Shown here piece by piece: positions 1 to 12,221 of a stretch of DNA of 64,000 nucleotides. The notes under the pieces were generated by a model, which did no database searches, was not told the origin of the DNA, and worked only from the letters and a program-made list of their open reading frames with translations. The translations under genes and the position numbers were made by a program. The DNA comes from Cryptococcus deneoformans JEC21 (taxonomy: Eukaryota; Basidiomycota; Tremellomycetes; Tremellales; Cryptococcaceae). Numbering within the stretch: the first letter of the stretch is position 1; each line of letters begins with the position of its first letter. The stretch is taken from assembly GCF_000091045.1 (NCBI RefSeq), contig NC_006682.1, positions 1-64,000 on the forward strand, given 5' to 3'.

Positions 1-65
1 TAACCCCCTAACCCCCTAACCCCCTAACCCCCTAACCCCCTAACCCCCTAACCCTAACCCCTAAG
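1..65. repeat. Telomere repeat array (C strand)
   Basis: Six perfect 8-bp TAACCCCC units (1-48) are followed by two shortened variants (TAACCC at 49-54, TAACCCC at 55-61) and then unique sequence. Read outward this is TTAGGGGG, the telomere repeat known for Cryptococcus neoformans. The window therefore starts at a physical chromosome end, or at an assembly trimmed inside the telomere. The degenerate inner units are usual for a telomere-subtelomere junction. Confidence 0.97.
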
Positions 66-278
66 TCCGATCTCAGTTTTGAGTCGCCGTGTAGTTAATA
101 ATCTCAACCTCATAACCTTGCATTAAAATGTAAACATCATATACATTATTCGTAAGCGAAAGCTTCAAATAAAATTTAAACAAAGAGATTCTATAGCATC
201 CAAAGTCCCATGAGAGGTACTCGAAGGATTGGTCGATTTTCGGAATACAGTTCAACCGATCTATCGTTGAATATGTAC

Positions 279-2368
279 TCACTTCTCCTCCTCAATGTCT
301 TGAAATTCCAGTTCTCGACCGCGTTGTGGTGAAATTGAGCTCTCTGCAACTGTGGCAGCTGACAATCTCTTGTCTCTTGCCTCGAGCATTTTGAAAATCC
401 CTGTGAAGATAATGCTCGCAATGGTAAAGGCGGCTGCTGCCTTGTAACCGACCTTATATTTTGGCGCTTGACTTGCTGGGTATATGAACACTGCTGTGTA
501 TCAGCTTGCTTGCGTTCTGTATTTGATTTGGGACCCACGATTCATCCAGCTGTCCATGGCGTAAACGAGACTAACGGTAACGCCGATGATTATGGCTCGC
601 TCCTCTGGAATGGGGCACATGTCTGCCATCCAAGCCTAAAAATGTTCCTCAGCAAATTTGCCTGCAGCGAGAATGGTTGATTTGATCTCACGACGAGGAT
701 TGGCGAGATAGCATTTGCTGTGTAAGTTAAAAAAAAGCCGGCCATTTTGATTGGGACTCCCTCAGGCCAAACCTAAACCATAAGTTTGTGTTCTAGGAAT
801 GGCCCACGATGTGACTCAAACTCACAGAAAGTATAATACAGCCGATGAGGAAAAGAATCTATTGGGTTACATAACATCAGAACAGGGGACAGGGGAAAAG
901 CATGTCGGCGAGAAGTCGAAACTTACATTTTGCACAGAGACCCAGGTAGCTCTCCACCCCGTTCTCGAGCTGAGCCATGCGAAGAGCAGCATCAAGACGA
1001 GCATCAGCGCAAAGCCACCAATGGGAATCGCATTGATCTCCTGAATGGTGAAACGCTTGGACCCGTCAGGATGAGTCAAAGCTTTAAGCCAGAGCATGAA
1101 CCATGAGTTCGCATCTGCAGCCCAGGCTGCAAAACTGAGAGGTTAGCGCAGTCAACTGCGTCGATGATACGTACGCATACGCTCCGAAGAAGATGTAAAG
1201 AGGCCAACCGGTGAATGTTTTCTTCAGAATAGCCTTGGTCAATCTCTAGTAATGTTTCGATTTTTCAGTTTATTGTCGCTAGATCGGGGTAGACACTTAC
1301 AGTTGGCGGCTGCTTGTGAACTCTTGCCATACGTGCAGCAGATATCCGATTGTCTTCCTCTGACATCCAATAAGCTTTGGTCGTCCCGGGAGAATCTGGT
1401 ACCTGTTTGAGATCAGTGGTGTTATTTTTGACATTGAAAATTTGGAATGGCGTACGAGGAAAAAGCCAGCGACGGCAACGAGGATAGTCATGATGGCGTT
1501 GAAAATAAACCTTGGAATATGTAGTCAGCCAGCCAAGCATTATGAAATAAATGTTGAGCTACTAACAGCCATCTCCACCCAGAAATGCCACGCGTTCCGT
1601 TAAGGGTCGACTGAATTGCGACCTGCATGAATGAGACAAACATCGATGCCGCGGGATAAGACGTGCCAAACAACGCTATCCTTGTTGCGAGCTCCGAAGG
1701 TGTACTGTATCACTGTCAGCTGATGTGTCGCCTCCCGCGCCACGAATTGTGTATGGACTGAGACCTACTACCAGTTACATAGAACGCTCACGATGCCGGG
1801 ATATGATGAGGCCTCAAATGCGCCGATGAGGAATCGAAGTGCGTACATCCCCTTCACGTTGTGCGCTGCAGCCATTAAGCCTGTCATCACGCCCCATAAG
1901 AGCTCGAGTGGCGGAAGCCAGAGAGAAGGTCTGACACGTGTCAAGATAATTTGGGAAGGAAGGAGGAATATGGCATATCCTATCTTAAAGTAGGTGTTGA
2001 GATAATTGAGCTCATTGGCATCCAGTTTCATCTAACAAGTTTACATTCAGCGGACATTTTCGTGGAATCTTCTCACTCACATCCTCTTTCATCCCCGAAA
2101 CGTAAGCGGTCTTGTAGTTTGATGAGTCGATTTGCTACATCTCCATCAGCCTTCCCGTCCACTGTCATACCTTCGATGATCCAACGATAATATATGGAGA
2201 AGGTCACAAACTTACCTTGATAAGATAAGCTAGCCATGCCCATGAAATGAGACACACGTCCAGTTTCCATAAAAACTTCCTCTCACGCTGTCGCGTATAA
2301 GACAGGTCCTCATAGTCCAAGTCGAAAGACGTGGACTCCACCCCAGGCGTCTCACTCAATTGTTTCAT
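279..2368 (-). CDS. MFS permease, Fen2/Liz1/Dal5 (anion:cation symporter) family
   Basis: A plasma-membrane proton symporter of the fungal pantothenate/biotin/allantoate permease family. The start chosen is the ATG at 2366-2368, opening MKQLSETPG. Exon 1 (2216-2368) ends at a GTAAG donor after a segment with KLDVCLISWAWLAYLIK. The next exons give NYKTAYVSGMKED, a family signature after TM1, and 1768-2031 carries YALRFLIGAFEASSYPG, the usual TM4-TM5 motif. At least eight small exons follow. The last one (279-491) ends in an acidic tail and a TGA that overlaps a GTGAGT, so a further 3' intron cannot be excluded. The family match is clear from the motifs; the substrate (pantothenate, biotin, allantoate or other) is not decided. 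The stop lies only about 215 bp from the telomere array, so position-effect silencing is plausible but is inference. Confidence 0.85.
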
Positions 2369-3559
2369 GATCCGGCCAGTATCGTTATCGCTGTGGTAAT
2401 TCTAAGGCTAGATACAGACTAGATATTAGCAGTGCACAGCGTATGATTTGATGATTGGCCACGGCAAGTCACTGGTACACAAATTTATAATGTCCAACAG
2501 CGTCGGGAACCATCGAGTCCCCCCCGTGTCGGGGCCCCGAGCGGTTTCTCTTATGTAATTCTACCTTTCGCGGTTGCGACGTTATTCGCGACTGTGGCCC
2601 AACGAAAGCGGTAGCACGGCCGGGTGGTTACCCGTATTTGCAAGCGTACTGGGATCAAAAGGTGGCTAAAGAGGAGGAGATTACGGAGATGTTAGATGTT
2701 ACAGAGATTACAGAGAGGTTACCCACCCATGTAACTTCTCGCCCGCCAGAGATTACCATTCTACCATTTACGGGGAGACCATTCAAGAAGATCCGGGTTT
2801 GGACACCATACGTAAAATTCATCATCGATTTCATCGATTGACTAATATTTAAGATAACTAATTACTTATCCAGTTTCAACCCAATCCTATTCCCAGCCGT
2901 ATATTCAATACCAATGCATGCAGATGCGATCTGGCAGCCTATTCCTTAAAAATCATCCTGCCCACTTTGAACTCATTCCAACTGAGGCAACCAGACTGGA
3001 ATTATCGATGATGTGTTTCAATAGGTCATCCATCAGCCGGAAAGCGGCCCTTCTTACATCAGCAGAACCCAATAGACACAATGTTTTTATGCTTGCATGG
3101 TTAATGATGGCGCTTGTCATGTTGTGTCGTTCGCAAAACTGATTCATCGTTTCTCCTTAGTAGAGTAGAACCCAAATAAATCCTCGCCGGATGATCTAGA
3201 CGAGTGGTAGAAACGACCATAGGCGAATGTTTAAGATCCAGGTAACTGAGGAGAAAGGTGGACAGTGGCTGACCTTTGATGTGAAATCGTGAGGGATAAT
3301 GTCGAAAGGGGTGGGCAGATGTGAGACGTTTTGAGAACATATCTAGCCGTCTATAAACTGAACAGTTTATGATTGAACAAGTCATTGCGAGACGAGCTGG
3401 AAGCTAATCATTGTGAAAGAGGACACGCAGTTTGTTGGGAGAGACATCAGCCACAATAAAAAGACACAGGGAAGCGAAGGTCGCTCCCAACTCACGGAAC
3501 ATAATACTCAGAAAGTCATCCTCAGAGCCACTCTCATTTCCGGGCATCGTCAATGAGAA
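2369..3559. other. Subtelomeric intergenic region
   Basis: No supported gene. The first 100 bp should hold the promoter of the telomeric permease. At 2660-2760 there is a GA/TTAC-rich stretch with degenerate GAGATTAC-like repeats, overlapping a 67-codon open frame (2638-2841) that I could not link to any family. Short minus-strand open frames at 2953-3385 look like chance. Confidence 0.5.
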
Positions 3560-4409
3560 TTAATCGCCTGATGGAAAGATTGAAGCTAGGTATAAGGATA
3601 GAATCTCAAGGAAGTGTAAGCGGCGTTGAAACATTATACGACTGGAGCAGTTCGCAAGACAAAGATAGTATATCGCAATTAGGCTTGTATACAGCATCAG
3701 CAGATGCGAGAAAAGCGTTTAGTTCGAAAGCACTTACGTCTTAGATCCCATGTATTGCCCTGCAATTGCTTGATAATTTGGACCACTCATCGCTTTCTCC
3801 TCATCGGACATTGGTTCACGAATGTTGAGCGGCGGTCCCTCTGAGCGCACTTCCCTTCTCTTTCGTTCCTGCTCCACCAGCCTCTGATCCGGCATCATCA
3901 CTTCAACTCCTCCTGATCGCAAATATGAGAAGGACGACATGATATCATATACAACATGGGCGAGCGGAGGGGAACAGATGAGAAGCCGACCTGCTGTACA
4001 ACGTCAGCGGATGGTGGAAAAGCATGCAAGTTGAAAGTCCTTACATCCGAGTCCCACTCATAATCCCGCACGTTTTCCTCGCATCTTTCCTTCTCCCGGA
4101 TGTAGGTATCCGAAAAAAGAGGTCGTGGTAACTGGCGAAGATGAGAGTAAATGGAAAGCCAGGTTGCCGCACTACATCAGCAGGCAGTAACCGGATGCGC
4201 AAAGCCTAAACTTACAGCCAACATCCCCATGCACCGCACGCTTTATTATATATCAAGACCTTCCTCGAGATGACTGTGGAGAAGACCAAGCGACTGGCGA
4301 AGAGAAAGAAATAAGAAATGAATAATAAACTAGGTTGATAACGACATCAGCAAGTGTCACGAATACGAGCATGTCGATGGTATTATACGCACATACAAGA
4401 CGAACTCAT
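3560..4409 (-). CDS. Small multi-exon putative membrane protein, possible frame break
   Basis: I do not recognise this protein. Five minus-strand exons can be chained through good introns: exon 1 4393-4409 (ATG at 4407-4409), intron 4330-4392, exon 2 4216-4329, intron 4172-4215, exon 3 4045-4171, intron 3994-4044, exon 4 3738-3993, intron 3684-3737, exon 5 to the TAA at 3560-3562. Exons 1-3 read continuously: a hydrophobic N-terminus (CILLFISYFFLFASRLVF), then ACGAWGCWLAATW, then a charged stretch ending NVRDYEWDSD. In exon 4 the long open frame (MSSFSYLRSGG...QYMGSKT) is one base out of phase with exon 3, while the in-phase frame stops at TGA after about 30 codons. Either I mis-called one junction, the exon 4 frame is used by another isoform, or the gene is frameshifted. 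The introns carry CTGAT/CTGAC branch-like sites. Confidence 0.45.
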
Positions 4410-5229
4410 GGATGCATCCGCGATCGCAGTCCACGCTCGAGAACGTGTAAGATTACACGTCTGTGCATTTAGATCAACAGTCAGCAGTCAAAAGGTATAC
4501 AGTACGTCCTAATGGAATGATCATTGAAAGCAAAGGCGTCATTGTCAAAGCGCATTAAACTTACACCTGTGGGTTTCGCATATGTACCTATTCTGTCTTT
4601 GCATGGTGTCAATAATTAAGACGTCGTAAGTACATTGTCGAAATTAGCCGTTAAATGCTGCTTTGTATCAATACAGCATGCTACGATGGATTGATGGTGA
4701 GTAAATATGAGAAACACGAAAGCTGCCAATCCAAGTGATGCTGTGGACTGGGCTCAGCGGCTCGTGTTCCTCCAAAGGTGACGCAAAAAGCTCCCACCAA
4801 AACCATAGCAACGACAGTGGTTACAAAACATGTGACAGAATCGCCAAGCCAACAGTTGTTGGTTGATGGTCATAGATGAAAACGACGTAGCATTTACCTG
4901 ACTTCCGTTAATCTGAAGGATGATGAGGTGGAGGTCGGTGGAGTTCGCAAAAAAAGGCAGCAGTACTCAAATGTCGCATCATGTCTTCCGCCTTGATAGA
5001 TCGGTCTACGACGACGTAGTTCTCGGGATGTGTGTCGTCTGGCCCCACATTTTCCTGACGTCATCCGACATTACCGGCGGCAACGTAGATCTTCGATATT
5101 CGAGGAATGGATTACCATTTTGTTCGCGGTCAAAATGTTAACCCTATAAGTAATGATAAAGATGCACATCTTCATAACCTTCTTAACACCTATTGAAAGC
5201 TAACTCGTCATTACATATCAACCGGTAAA
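4410..5229. other. Intergenic region between divergent subtelomeric genes
   Basis: Probably holds 5' leader exons of the minus-strand gene: a GTAAG donor at about 4563 with an acceptor at about 4455 suggests a leader intron, and another possible donor lies near 4897. It also contains the promoter of the plus-strand MFS gene starting at 5230. No other gene is supported. Confidence 0.4.
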
Positions 5230-7494
5230 ATGAACGGCAGGCAATCACAACGACTGGCCGATGTCGAGAAGGGGCATAACCAACAGCAGTCGCCTCCACA
5301 CGCTGGTACGGATGCTCTCTTCAGCGCGCAAGAAGACCTGCTTACACCTCACAGATAGCCCTCACGAAGCTGAGAGCAACACCACGGAGACAACGAGATG
5401 CGCACAGTACCCTACAGATGAAAAAGGACGTGAAATCGTAGATTGGGATGGCCCGGACGATCCTGATAATCCGTCAGTTGACTCCTTTACATGAGTTGCC
5501 ATGTTTGATAGTTGGGGCAGGTTCAACTGGTCAAGGAGTTACAAATGGTTGATTACTATCACAACATGCTTCATGTGAGTAAGACATTTGAGAGGCGTCA
5601 CGCTGACTCGAGGGGAATAGTTCCATTCTCACGGGTCTGCCAGCGGGCTCGTATAGCGCTGGGAATTCATACATGGAACAGGATTTTGGGATCAATCAAG
5701 ACAACTTTCCATGGTTGACATGGGCTACGGCTAGCTGGAACGTAGGTGAGTCAAGAAAGGCCAATGGGGCTGGTCTCGCTAATATCATTTGTTAGGAGCC
5801 GCCGTTTTTCCCCTGCTGTTCGTCCCGCTCACTGAGAACTCTGGTCGGATGCCGGGGTATTTTGTGCGTGCTTTATTTTTGGTCAATGATAAACCTCACA
5901 AATGACAAACCTCACACCTCTGCAGATCTCTTATATCATTTTCTTGATCTTCCTTGTGCCGTCCGGCGTGGGCACCAATTTTGCGACCATGGTCACCACG
6001 AGGTTCTTTGGTGGTGGCGCTAGCTCAGTTTCGATCAATATTGTCGGGGGGACAATCGCGGATATCGTAAGTTGGCGTTGTTCTCACCGTTAACTGACTC
6101 AATCTCCAGTGGAAAGGCCCTGCCGAACGGAGCGTCCCCATGTCCATCTTCGGTATGACGTCCGTCGTTGGCATCGCCCTGGGACCGTTCATCGGAGGCG
6201 CAATTCAAACCAACGAGACAACAATCAACTGGCACTGGATCTACTGGATACAATTAATTTTTGACGGTGCTCTTCTCCCCGTCTTTTGGTTCATCCTTCG
6301 CGAGACAAGGGGCGACGTAATCCTCGCCAAAAGAGCGAAACGTATTAGGAAGGAGACGGGTCGTCAGGCCTATGCCAAAGCAGAGCTCGAGAGTGAAAAG
6401 GTCTCCACGATGGTCTTAATCTCGTTTAAACGTCCAACAAAAATGCTTTTCACAGAATTCGCCGTCTTTTCCTTCACCTTATGGGTTTCGTTTGGTGAGT
6501 TGTGGTAGAACCGAGCTTTGCTAACGTGTACTTTAGCATGGGGACTGCTATTCCTCTTTCAGTCGAGCATCCCGCAGACTTTCAGTGCAAAGTGAGTGCG
6601 GTGAGGGATGTGGCCGCTGCTACCTGGCTTACACACGCCCAGCTACGGCTTCAATACGTTCCAAAGTTCACTGGTCCAACTCGCCCTTTCTGTCGGCGCG
6701 ATCATCGGCACGATCATCAACCCTTACCAGGACAAATTGTACCTCCGATCCGCCCACCACAACAAGGAGACCGAGGGTAAGCCCATACCTGAGGCCAGAT
6801 TGTACTTCTCCATCCCCGGCAGTTTGCTTTTCGCCGGCGCGTTGTTCTGGTATGGCTGGACCAGCTACCCGAACATCCATTGGATTGTACCTACCATAGC
6901 TATCGGTTTTATCGGTTTAGGCATCTATGCTATTTGTAAGTTCTGCTGTATCAAACCCACGCTGATGCCTTGGCAGACATGGCCACCGTGATGTACCTCA
7001 CTGATGCGTATGAAAAATATGCAAGTTCTGCGCTCTCTGCGGCATCTTTGGGTCGAAATTCATTTGGTAGGTCTCCAATCAACCAAAAAGAACTACCACT
7101 GACTTCAATATCCAGGCGCTTTCCTACCCCTTGCCAGCCAGGACCTCTTTAACAATCTGGGCTTCCAGTGGGCGGGAAGGTAAGCGAATGGGTGTGAACC
7201 ACGCGCTGATCATTTGGCCAGCTTACTCGGCTTCCTGGCTTTGGCACTTTCGGGCGTTCCTATCCTCCTCTTCGTGAGTATCGATCAGTGGTATTGCACG
7301 AGCATTTGTTGATTCGCGCCGCCTTTCAGTTCAAAGGCAGATATCTCCGTTCGAGATCGCCGTTTATTGCAGAAGCGACCTTCGAAGAGGGCGATTCGGA
7401 AGAACGTCGCGAAACAACTAAGCAGGAGGGGAGTAAAGGTCTTGGTGGTCCTGCCGGCCAGGCCAGGCCCACCGCGCCGACTATCGGGAGGTAA
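5230..7494 (+). CDS. MFS multidrug/polyamine:H+ antiporter (DHA type)
   Basis: A 12-TM-type major facilitator exporter of the fungal drug/polyamine antiporter group, expected in the plasma membrane. Start ATG 5230 (MNGRQSQRLADVEKG); an intron at about 5303-5350 restores the frame into an acidic tail reading DWDGPDDPDNP, the classic DHA pre-TM1 signature. The next exons give NWSRSYKWLI and GLPAGSYSAG (TM1-TM2), PSGVGTNFATMVTTRFFGG (TM4, motif region), WKGPAERSVPMSIFGMTS and GPFIGGAIQTN (TM5), then INWHWIYWIQLIFDGALLP (TM6) and FILRETRGDVILAKRAKR, the usual central-loop motif. The second half includes YLTDAYEKYASSALSA and ends in a Gly/Pro-rich tail with TAA at 7492-7494. About ten introns. The substrate is unknown. 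It stands alone and convergent with the next gene. Confidence 0.85.
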
Positions 7495-8242
7495 GGAGAC
7501 TTGTAAGATGTCAAGTACATGCAATGTGGTGGGATTAGGTGTTTGTGACACGCGCAGGAAGCCAGGTTAAACTTCCGAACGTCGAAAGCGATCTTGCCCA
7601 TTGCCGCAGCAGAAGTCAGCTAATGAGCAATGCCAAATGGGAAGTTACAGGTTAAGGAGCTTTACTTTTGCCATTAGCAACCCAGAATCTCGGGACTGTG
7701 ATGTCTTTCAGAAGATTGGAGCACTGGTGCCCTCTGTCAGAATTAGCTGTTCCTGTTTCAGTCTCTAGTAATTCTCGTGGGCTAGTTACTTGCGAAACGT
7801 CGTGACTCCTTGGACTCTTTTTGCCCATTCTCATGTCGTCGAAAAATACATAATTAGTACTTACCCTTGCCTGATCTTCCTTAGGGCCATGTACTAAACA
7901 CCAACAGACAGAGTCAAGAGATATACCATACAATACTTCATTGGTTAGTTAAACTACGGCCTCCAATCTTCTCTTCTCGTCTTCATGGCCGAAGATCGTG
8001 GAACGAGTCATAACAGGCACACTATTTGAGGGAGAGACGATGGAATCCATAAGGCACGCGAAAATGAAAACAGTTCAATACATGCACCAAGATGGGTTTA
8101 CATACCGTTTATGCTACGATTCTAGGCTAAAAATTCCTATACTTCCATACCTTAAAACCCAAGAAATGGACATCCATCGTCCCATTCACTTTCTACCCCC
8201 GAAATACCATTCCAAACTCGTCTTCGAATGTACTATCTTCTT
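7495..8242. other. Convergent intergenic region
   Basis: 3' flanks of the MFS gene (+) and the BAH-PHD gene (-). Open frames here (7285-7601 and 7998-8600) are antisense or chance. I see no further gene. Confidence 0.5.
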
Positions 8243-10185
8243 TTATAGGAACCTCGAGCAGCTGGGGCACCTCCATATGACAGTCCTCGCCTCGCTCTCA
8301 TCCAGATCATCTCCATGCGTCAACAGCCATTCCTCCACCATTTGTAGGATACTCGGATGCGATTCATCCGCTCCAGCGACCTTGGCTGTCACATCCACTG
8401 CTTTTTCCTTTGTATCACCACCGCCATTCCTTTCGCTATCGCTTTCTACCTTGATATTGATGACAGAGTTGGCTGAGGACGAATATAGTGAGAGATTGAT
8501 GGCATTGCAGATGATTTGCCGGGCTCCGAGGACTTTTCGGGCATTGCCAACTACTCCAGCTTTCTCGCCTCGTAGAATAGGAGCGATGGCTGCTTGTTGA
8601 ATAACTTCCGGGATCTGCTCATCCACCTGTCCAGCCCACGCCTGAAGCTCCGCAAAACTCAGAACCCCTTCCTTCTCCTGCCTGACCTTATCGCTCTCCT
8701 GGTCATCCCGTTTTGCATACTCATTCTGACATTCTGCCAATCCTTCTTCTCTCAATTTCTCAATTTCTTTCGGTGTAGGAGTGCCGTTAACGACTTCCCA
8801 AAATGGTTTTCCAGGCGTAAGGGGCCGGATGACGTCGGATTGGACTTCGGGAGACGATGTGTAATCTGCTAGAGGAAGTAGTTGGAGGCCAGAAGAGCGG
8901 ATATATGAAATGGAAAAAGGGGTGAGGGGACGGCGATAGTCGCCTCCACGCCAGTCGAGACAGCCGAGATGAAACCATTTAAGACACCCTAAATACACAC
9001 AATCAGTGACGGATTCAAAGACAAGTCTTATATGGGGGAGAGAGACGAAAAAGGAGTCCTTACCAGGGTTGGGACAAAGAGCCATAGGTTCTGGGCGGTC
9101 GGTTATAGGGAGATAGGGTTCCGTACAGTAGCATGTAGGTGGTTGATATTGCTTTGATAGGTCCATCAATAACTCATCAAGTGCTCAAACAGAGATTCAC
9201 ACGTACGAAAAGATGTCTTGAACGAGAGATGTCAGATTGACGAGCTCTTTTGGAGCTTGCTTTCGCGGGGTTCAGTTTGGCTTGGATCTAGCACAAAAAT
9301 CGTCAGCATATGAAGTATCGCAGCCAAAGGTAAATCTCACAACAGCAGATTCCTCGAGGCTGGGGGTGCGAGCTTCACTTCGATAGAAGATGGTATTGTT
9401 GTCAAAAGGCTCCTGCATGGGATTGGATTCATCATAGAGAGTCACAGGAGCGTGAGCTATGGGAAATTTCACGATGAGTGCCGGATGTAAGAAAGCAAGG
9501 CAGACGGAATGACCCACATTCGACAGTGCCGACAGGCTGGACCGCGTCAAACTCTCGACCAAGCATAAAGATCTCACGACCACCAACTTTGCCTTTTGGT
9601 CTAATACGGTACTGCAAGCTTAGCGATTGGAGATTTGGATAGGTCGATGAGGTAGACAAAACGTACAGTCCGGTCTTCACATCCGATTCTCTAAGCTCTT
9701 TTACTGTTCGGCACATCCATCTGACCTTCCTGTCATCGCCAAAATCCTTCAGCATCAATCAGCCCAAACCAGTTACTTACATCCAAACGTAAGTCTTATC
9801 CCTTGCCCTAATCTCCACAATCCTCCCTATCCAGTATCCGGCCTTCCACATCGCGTCGGCCTCCCTTCTCTGCTTCTCCTCTTCAGTCTCATCAACTTCC
9901 TCCTCCTCCTCCTCGTCATCATATTCTTCTTCTTTTTCAACCGCTGATTCGGCTGCATGAGAAGCGCGTGATTTTTTACGAGGAGGCGATTCCGGAATGG
10001 GTGGTCGTGAGTGTTCATGAGCGAGCCAAACACTACGTGGATGGATTAATATCAGCAAACTTTCACGGCCGTTATATGCGAGATAGCAATACTAACAAAT
10101 CTCCAAGATAGTAAGAGATGTTCGGGGGCACTGTTGGTTACTGATCAGTGCGTATTTTGATGGATGCAAGCGTCAATAACCCACT
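8243..10185 (-). CDS. BAH domain plus PHD-finger chromatin protein
   Basis: A nuclear chromatin-reader-type protein. The N-terminal BAH domain starts NISYYLGDFVWLAHEH (exon 10097-10130 joined to 9777-10033), then an insert of basic residues and an acidic run (EEYDDEEEEEEVDETEEE), then AGYWIGRIVEIRARDKTYVW, KVRWMCRTVKELRESDV, GGREIFMLGREFDAV and PIAHAPVTLYDE. A PHD-type zinc region follows: CYCTEPYLP...CPNPGCLKWFHLGCLDW (about 8955-9160). The W-x-C-x2-C pair that should close the finger appears only at the C-terminus (VIWRCPSCSRFL), about 200 residues later. Stop 8243-8245. The initiating codon is probably assembled by splicing (A at 10185 plus TG at 10129-10130); an upstream coding exon cannot be excluded. 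At least one leader intron lies near 10205-10260. BAH-PHD proteins typically read histone marks; the target here is unknown. Confidence 0.8.
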
Positions 10186-12221
10186 CAGAAATGACCTAAA
10201 ACGCAACCGTTAATACGGTAAACGTAACATAACAACATACCAGAGTTTATAATGGCAACTTACTTGTACCGTCTTAAGCTCTTATATTCCTCTTCAGAGC
10301 TACATACCGGTGGTCTTCTGTCAGTCAAAGCCTGTGCGACAGTAGCTCAAAGACAAACGAAGCTCAAAAGACTCACGGGGCTTCCCAAGACAAAGGCGCA
10401 AGATCGCGAGCTCGTTTGGATGGTGACATAGTATATCGGTGATAAATTCGTGATGGCGGGGTATAGTTTAGCAAGAGGCAAGGAGTGGCGAAAGAAGTAG
10501 TGGACGCTGAGATGGGACTGAAATTGAGTGAGATGAACGCGATTGACCGATAACAGACAAGCTCGCGCGAAGATGGCGCCCTCGCTCGAGGCGTAAAAAA
10601 AAAAAGACAAACAATCTAAAAATCGCCCAATCGTAATTTGGACCTCACGTACTTTCTTAAAATACCACGCTTTTTTGCACATCTAAATATGCATAAAAAG
10701 TGCCCTATAGAACACACTTTGCGTTAATTCCATATAGTTGGTTACAGCTAGCAGTTGGTTTCTCTAGCATAGCGTTGAATGCAATTACTTACTTATTCAG
10801 AGTCAATAAACATCCGTTAAGAGGCGCCACCACCCTCCCCTTTCGCCCCTAGCGAGTCCTCCGCTGGTCTTATATTTACTTTAAATTAACCAGTGAAAAG
10901 AGTCTAGGTGAATGTCGACGAGAAGACTTGAAAATCGAATCGAAAAAGTTCATCTCCGAGAAGGGGCTTCTTTCCTTTTCGATCCTTCAAAGAAGACAAA
11001 TGTCATCAGATAGCGAGAGTGGCGGGCCTCTGTCGAGCGCCCGGGGGCGTTTGTTCTATGACCATCATCCCTCACAAGCTTCACCAACAAGACGCAGGCA
11101 TAGCAATCACAATGATATATTATCTCTCTGTTTCTGCTTTATACATACTTCTATGCTAAAGCACCTTACGATATAGGTTATCGACCAAATGCAACGCCGC
11201 TTTCGCCGCCGCCCTCTCGGTCTTTCCTGTCAAAGCTTTGTCCATATCATCGTTATCTCAAATCCATAGCTTCTCTTAGCACCGAACTGAGACCAGATTT
11301 CATTTTCTGTCAAAATAAGACGACATAGGGTGTGGGGTGAATAAATGGGAAGAACATTCATTCAGTACAGAAAGTGAGGAGACTTGGACCGGAAGTGCCG
11401 GCAACGATGATGTTCGCTGAGAAAACGCTTAGCTACCCGCTCAAAGAATGGAACTCACACGCCCTGCAAAAAGTAACCATCACCAAAGCATTTACATCAC
11501 TCTCCAAAAGCTCTAGAGAGTCATATTTCATTTCAACTTATGTGTACTACGATCCCACCACGCCACAAACGATCTCTCTCAGAATTCCGTACCTTAGGCT
11601 CCCATCTTCTCGCTCAATCAACATACCTGACAGTGATGCTAATAATGTGCCCTTCCCGGCTTGTTTTTCATTGATTTGTGCCAGCTTGAAATTGGAGTCT
11701 CGTATTCATGATCATGTAGTCTTGGCACTGATCCTTGCCCAAGCTTTCCAAAAGGGAACTAGCTGGCCTGCACAGGGCGCACAACTTGATCTTGAAGACG
11801 AAACGAACATAAAAACCTGACCCACCAATAGAATTTGTTGGAAGATTCAAACATCAAGCTACAAGCCCATGTTCAGAATGAGATTGTTGAGAAGTTCTTA
11901 AGAAGATGACCGGCCTTCCTCATCAAATAGGTTTTCGTCGTTATAAGACGAACAACGAAATCGGTTTTGCGAAGCGAGCAATCGAAAATAAAACATGTAT
12001 CGTTCGTTTGTTGATCGTTCGTCACTTTAAGACGGATGAGCGATCAATATCTCGTCGTGACGTTCCTGGTGTATCTTTTTTATCATGCGCTTATCGCGGG
12101 TGGCCTATGCCGCCTAGAAACGGCCAGCGAGCAATCAATCTCCTTTTTTGTTCTGTCGTTCTACTTCATTTCCTGCTCATTACAATTCACACCCCGCCCA
12201 TAGCCGCTCCGCCAAAGTACT
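10186..12221. other. Long divergent intergenic region with one unsupported ORF
   Basis: This 2-kb gap separates the BAH-PHD gene (-) from the AVT-like transporter (+). The first 500 bp probably hold spliced leader sequence of the BAH-PHD transcript. A 137-codon open frame with ATG at 11407 and stop at 11820 (starts MMFAEKTLSYPL) shows no recognisable domain, targeting signal or introns, so I do not call it a gene. The last 300 bp (CTTTTTT and CGTTCGT-rich) should be the AVT promoter and leader. Confidence 0.45.

Noticed and set aside
2638..2841. 67-codon plus-strand frame in the subtelomere
   Set aside because: Overlaps degenerate GAGATTAC-like repeats and matches nothing I know; no splice signals.
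11407..11820. 137-codon open frame in the AVT upstream region
   Set aside because: No domain, targeting signal or intron in an intron-rich genome; could be part of a leader transcript. Kept only as a note in the intergenic entry.
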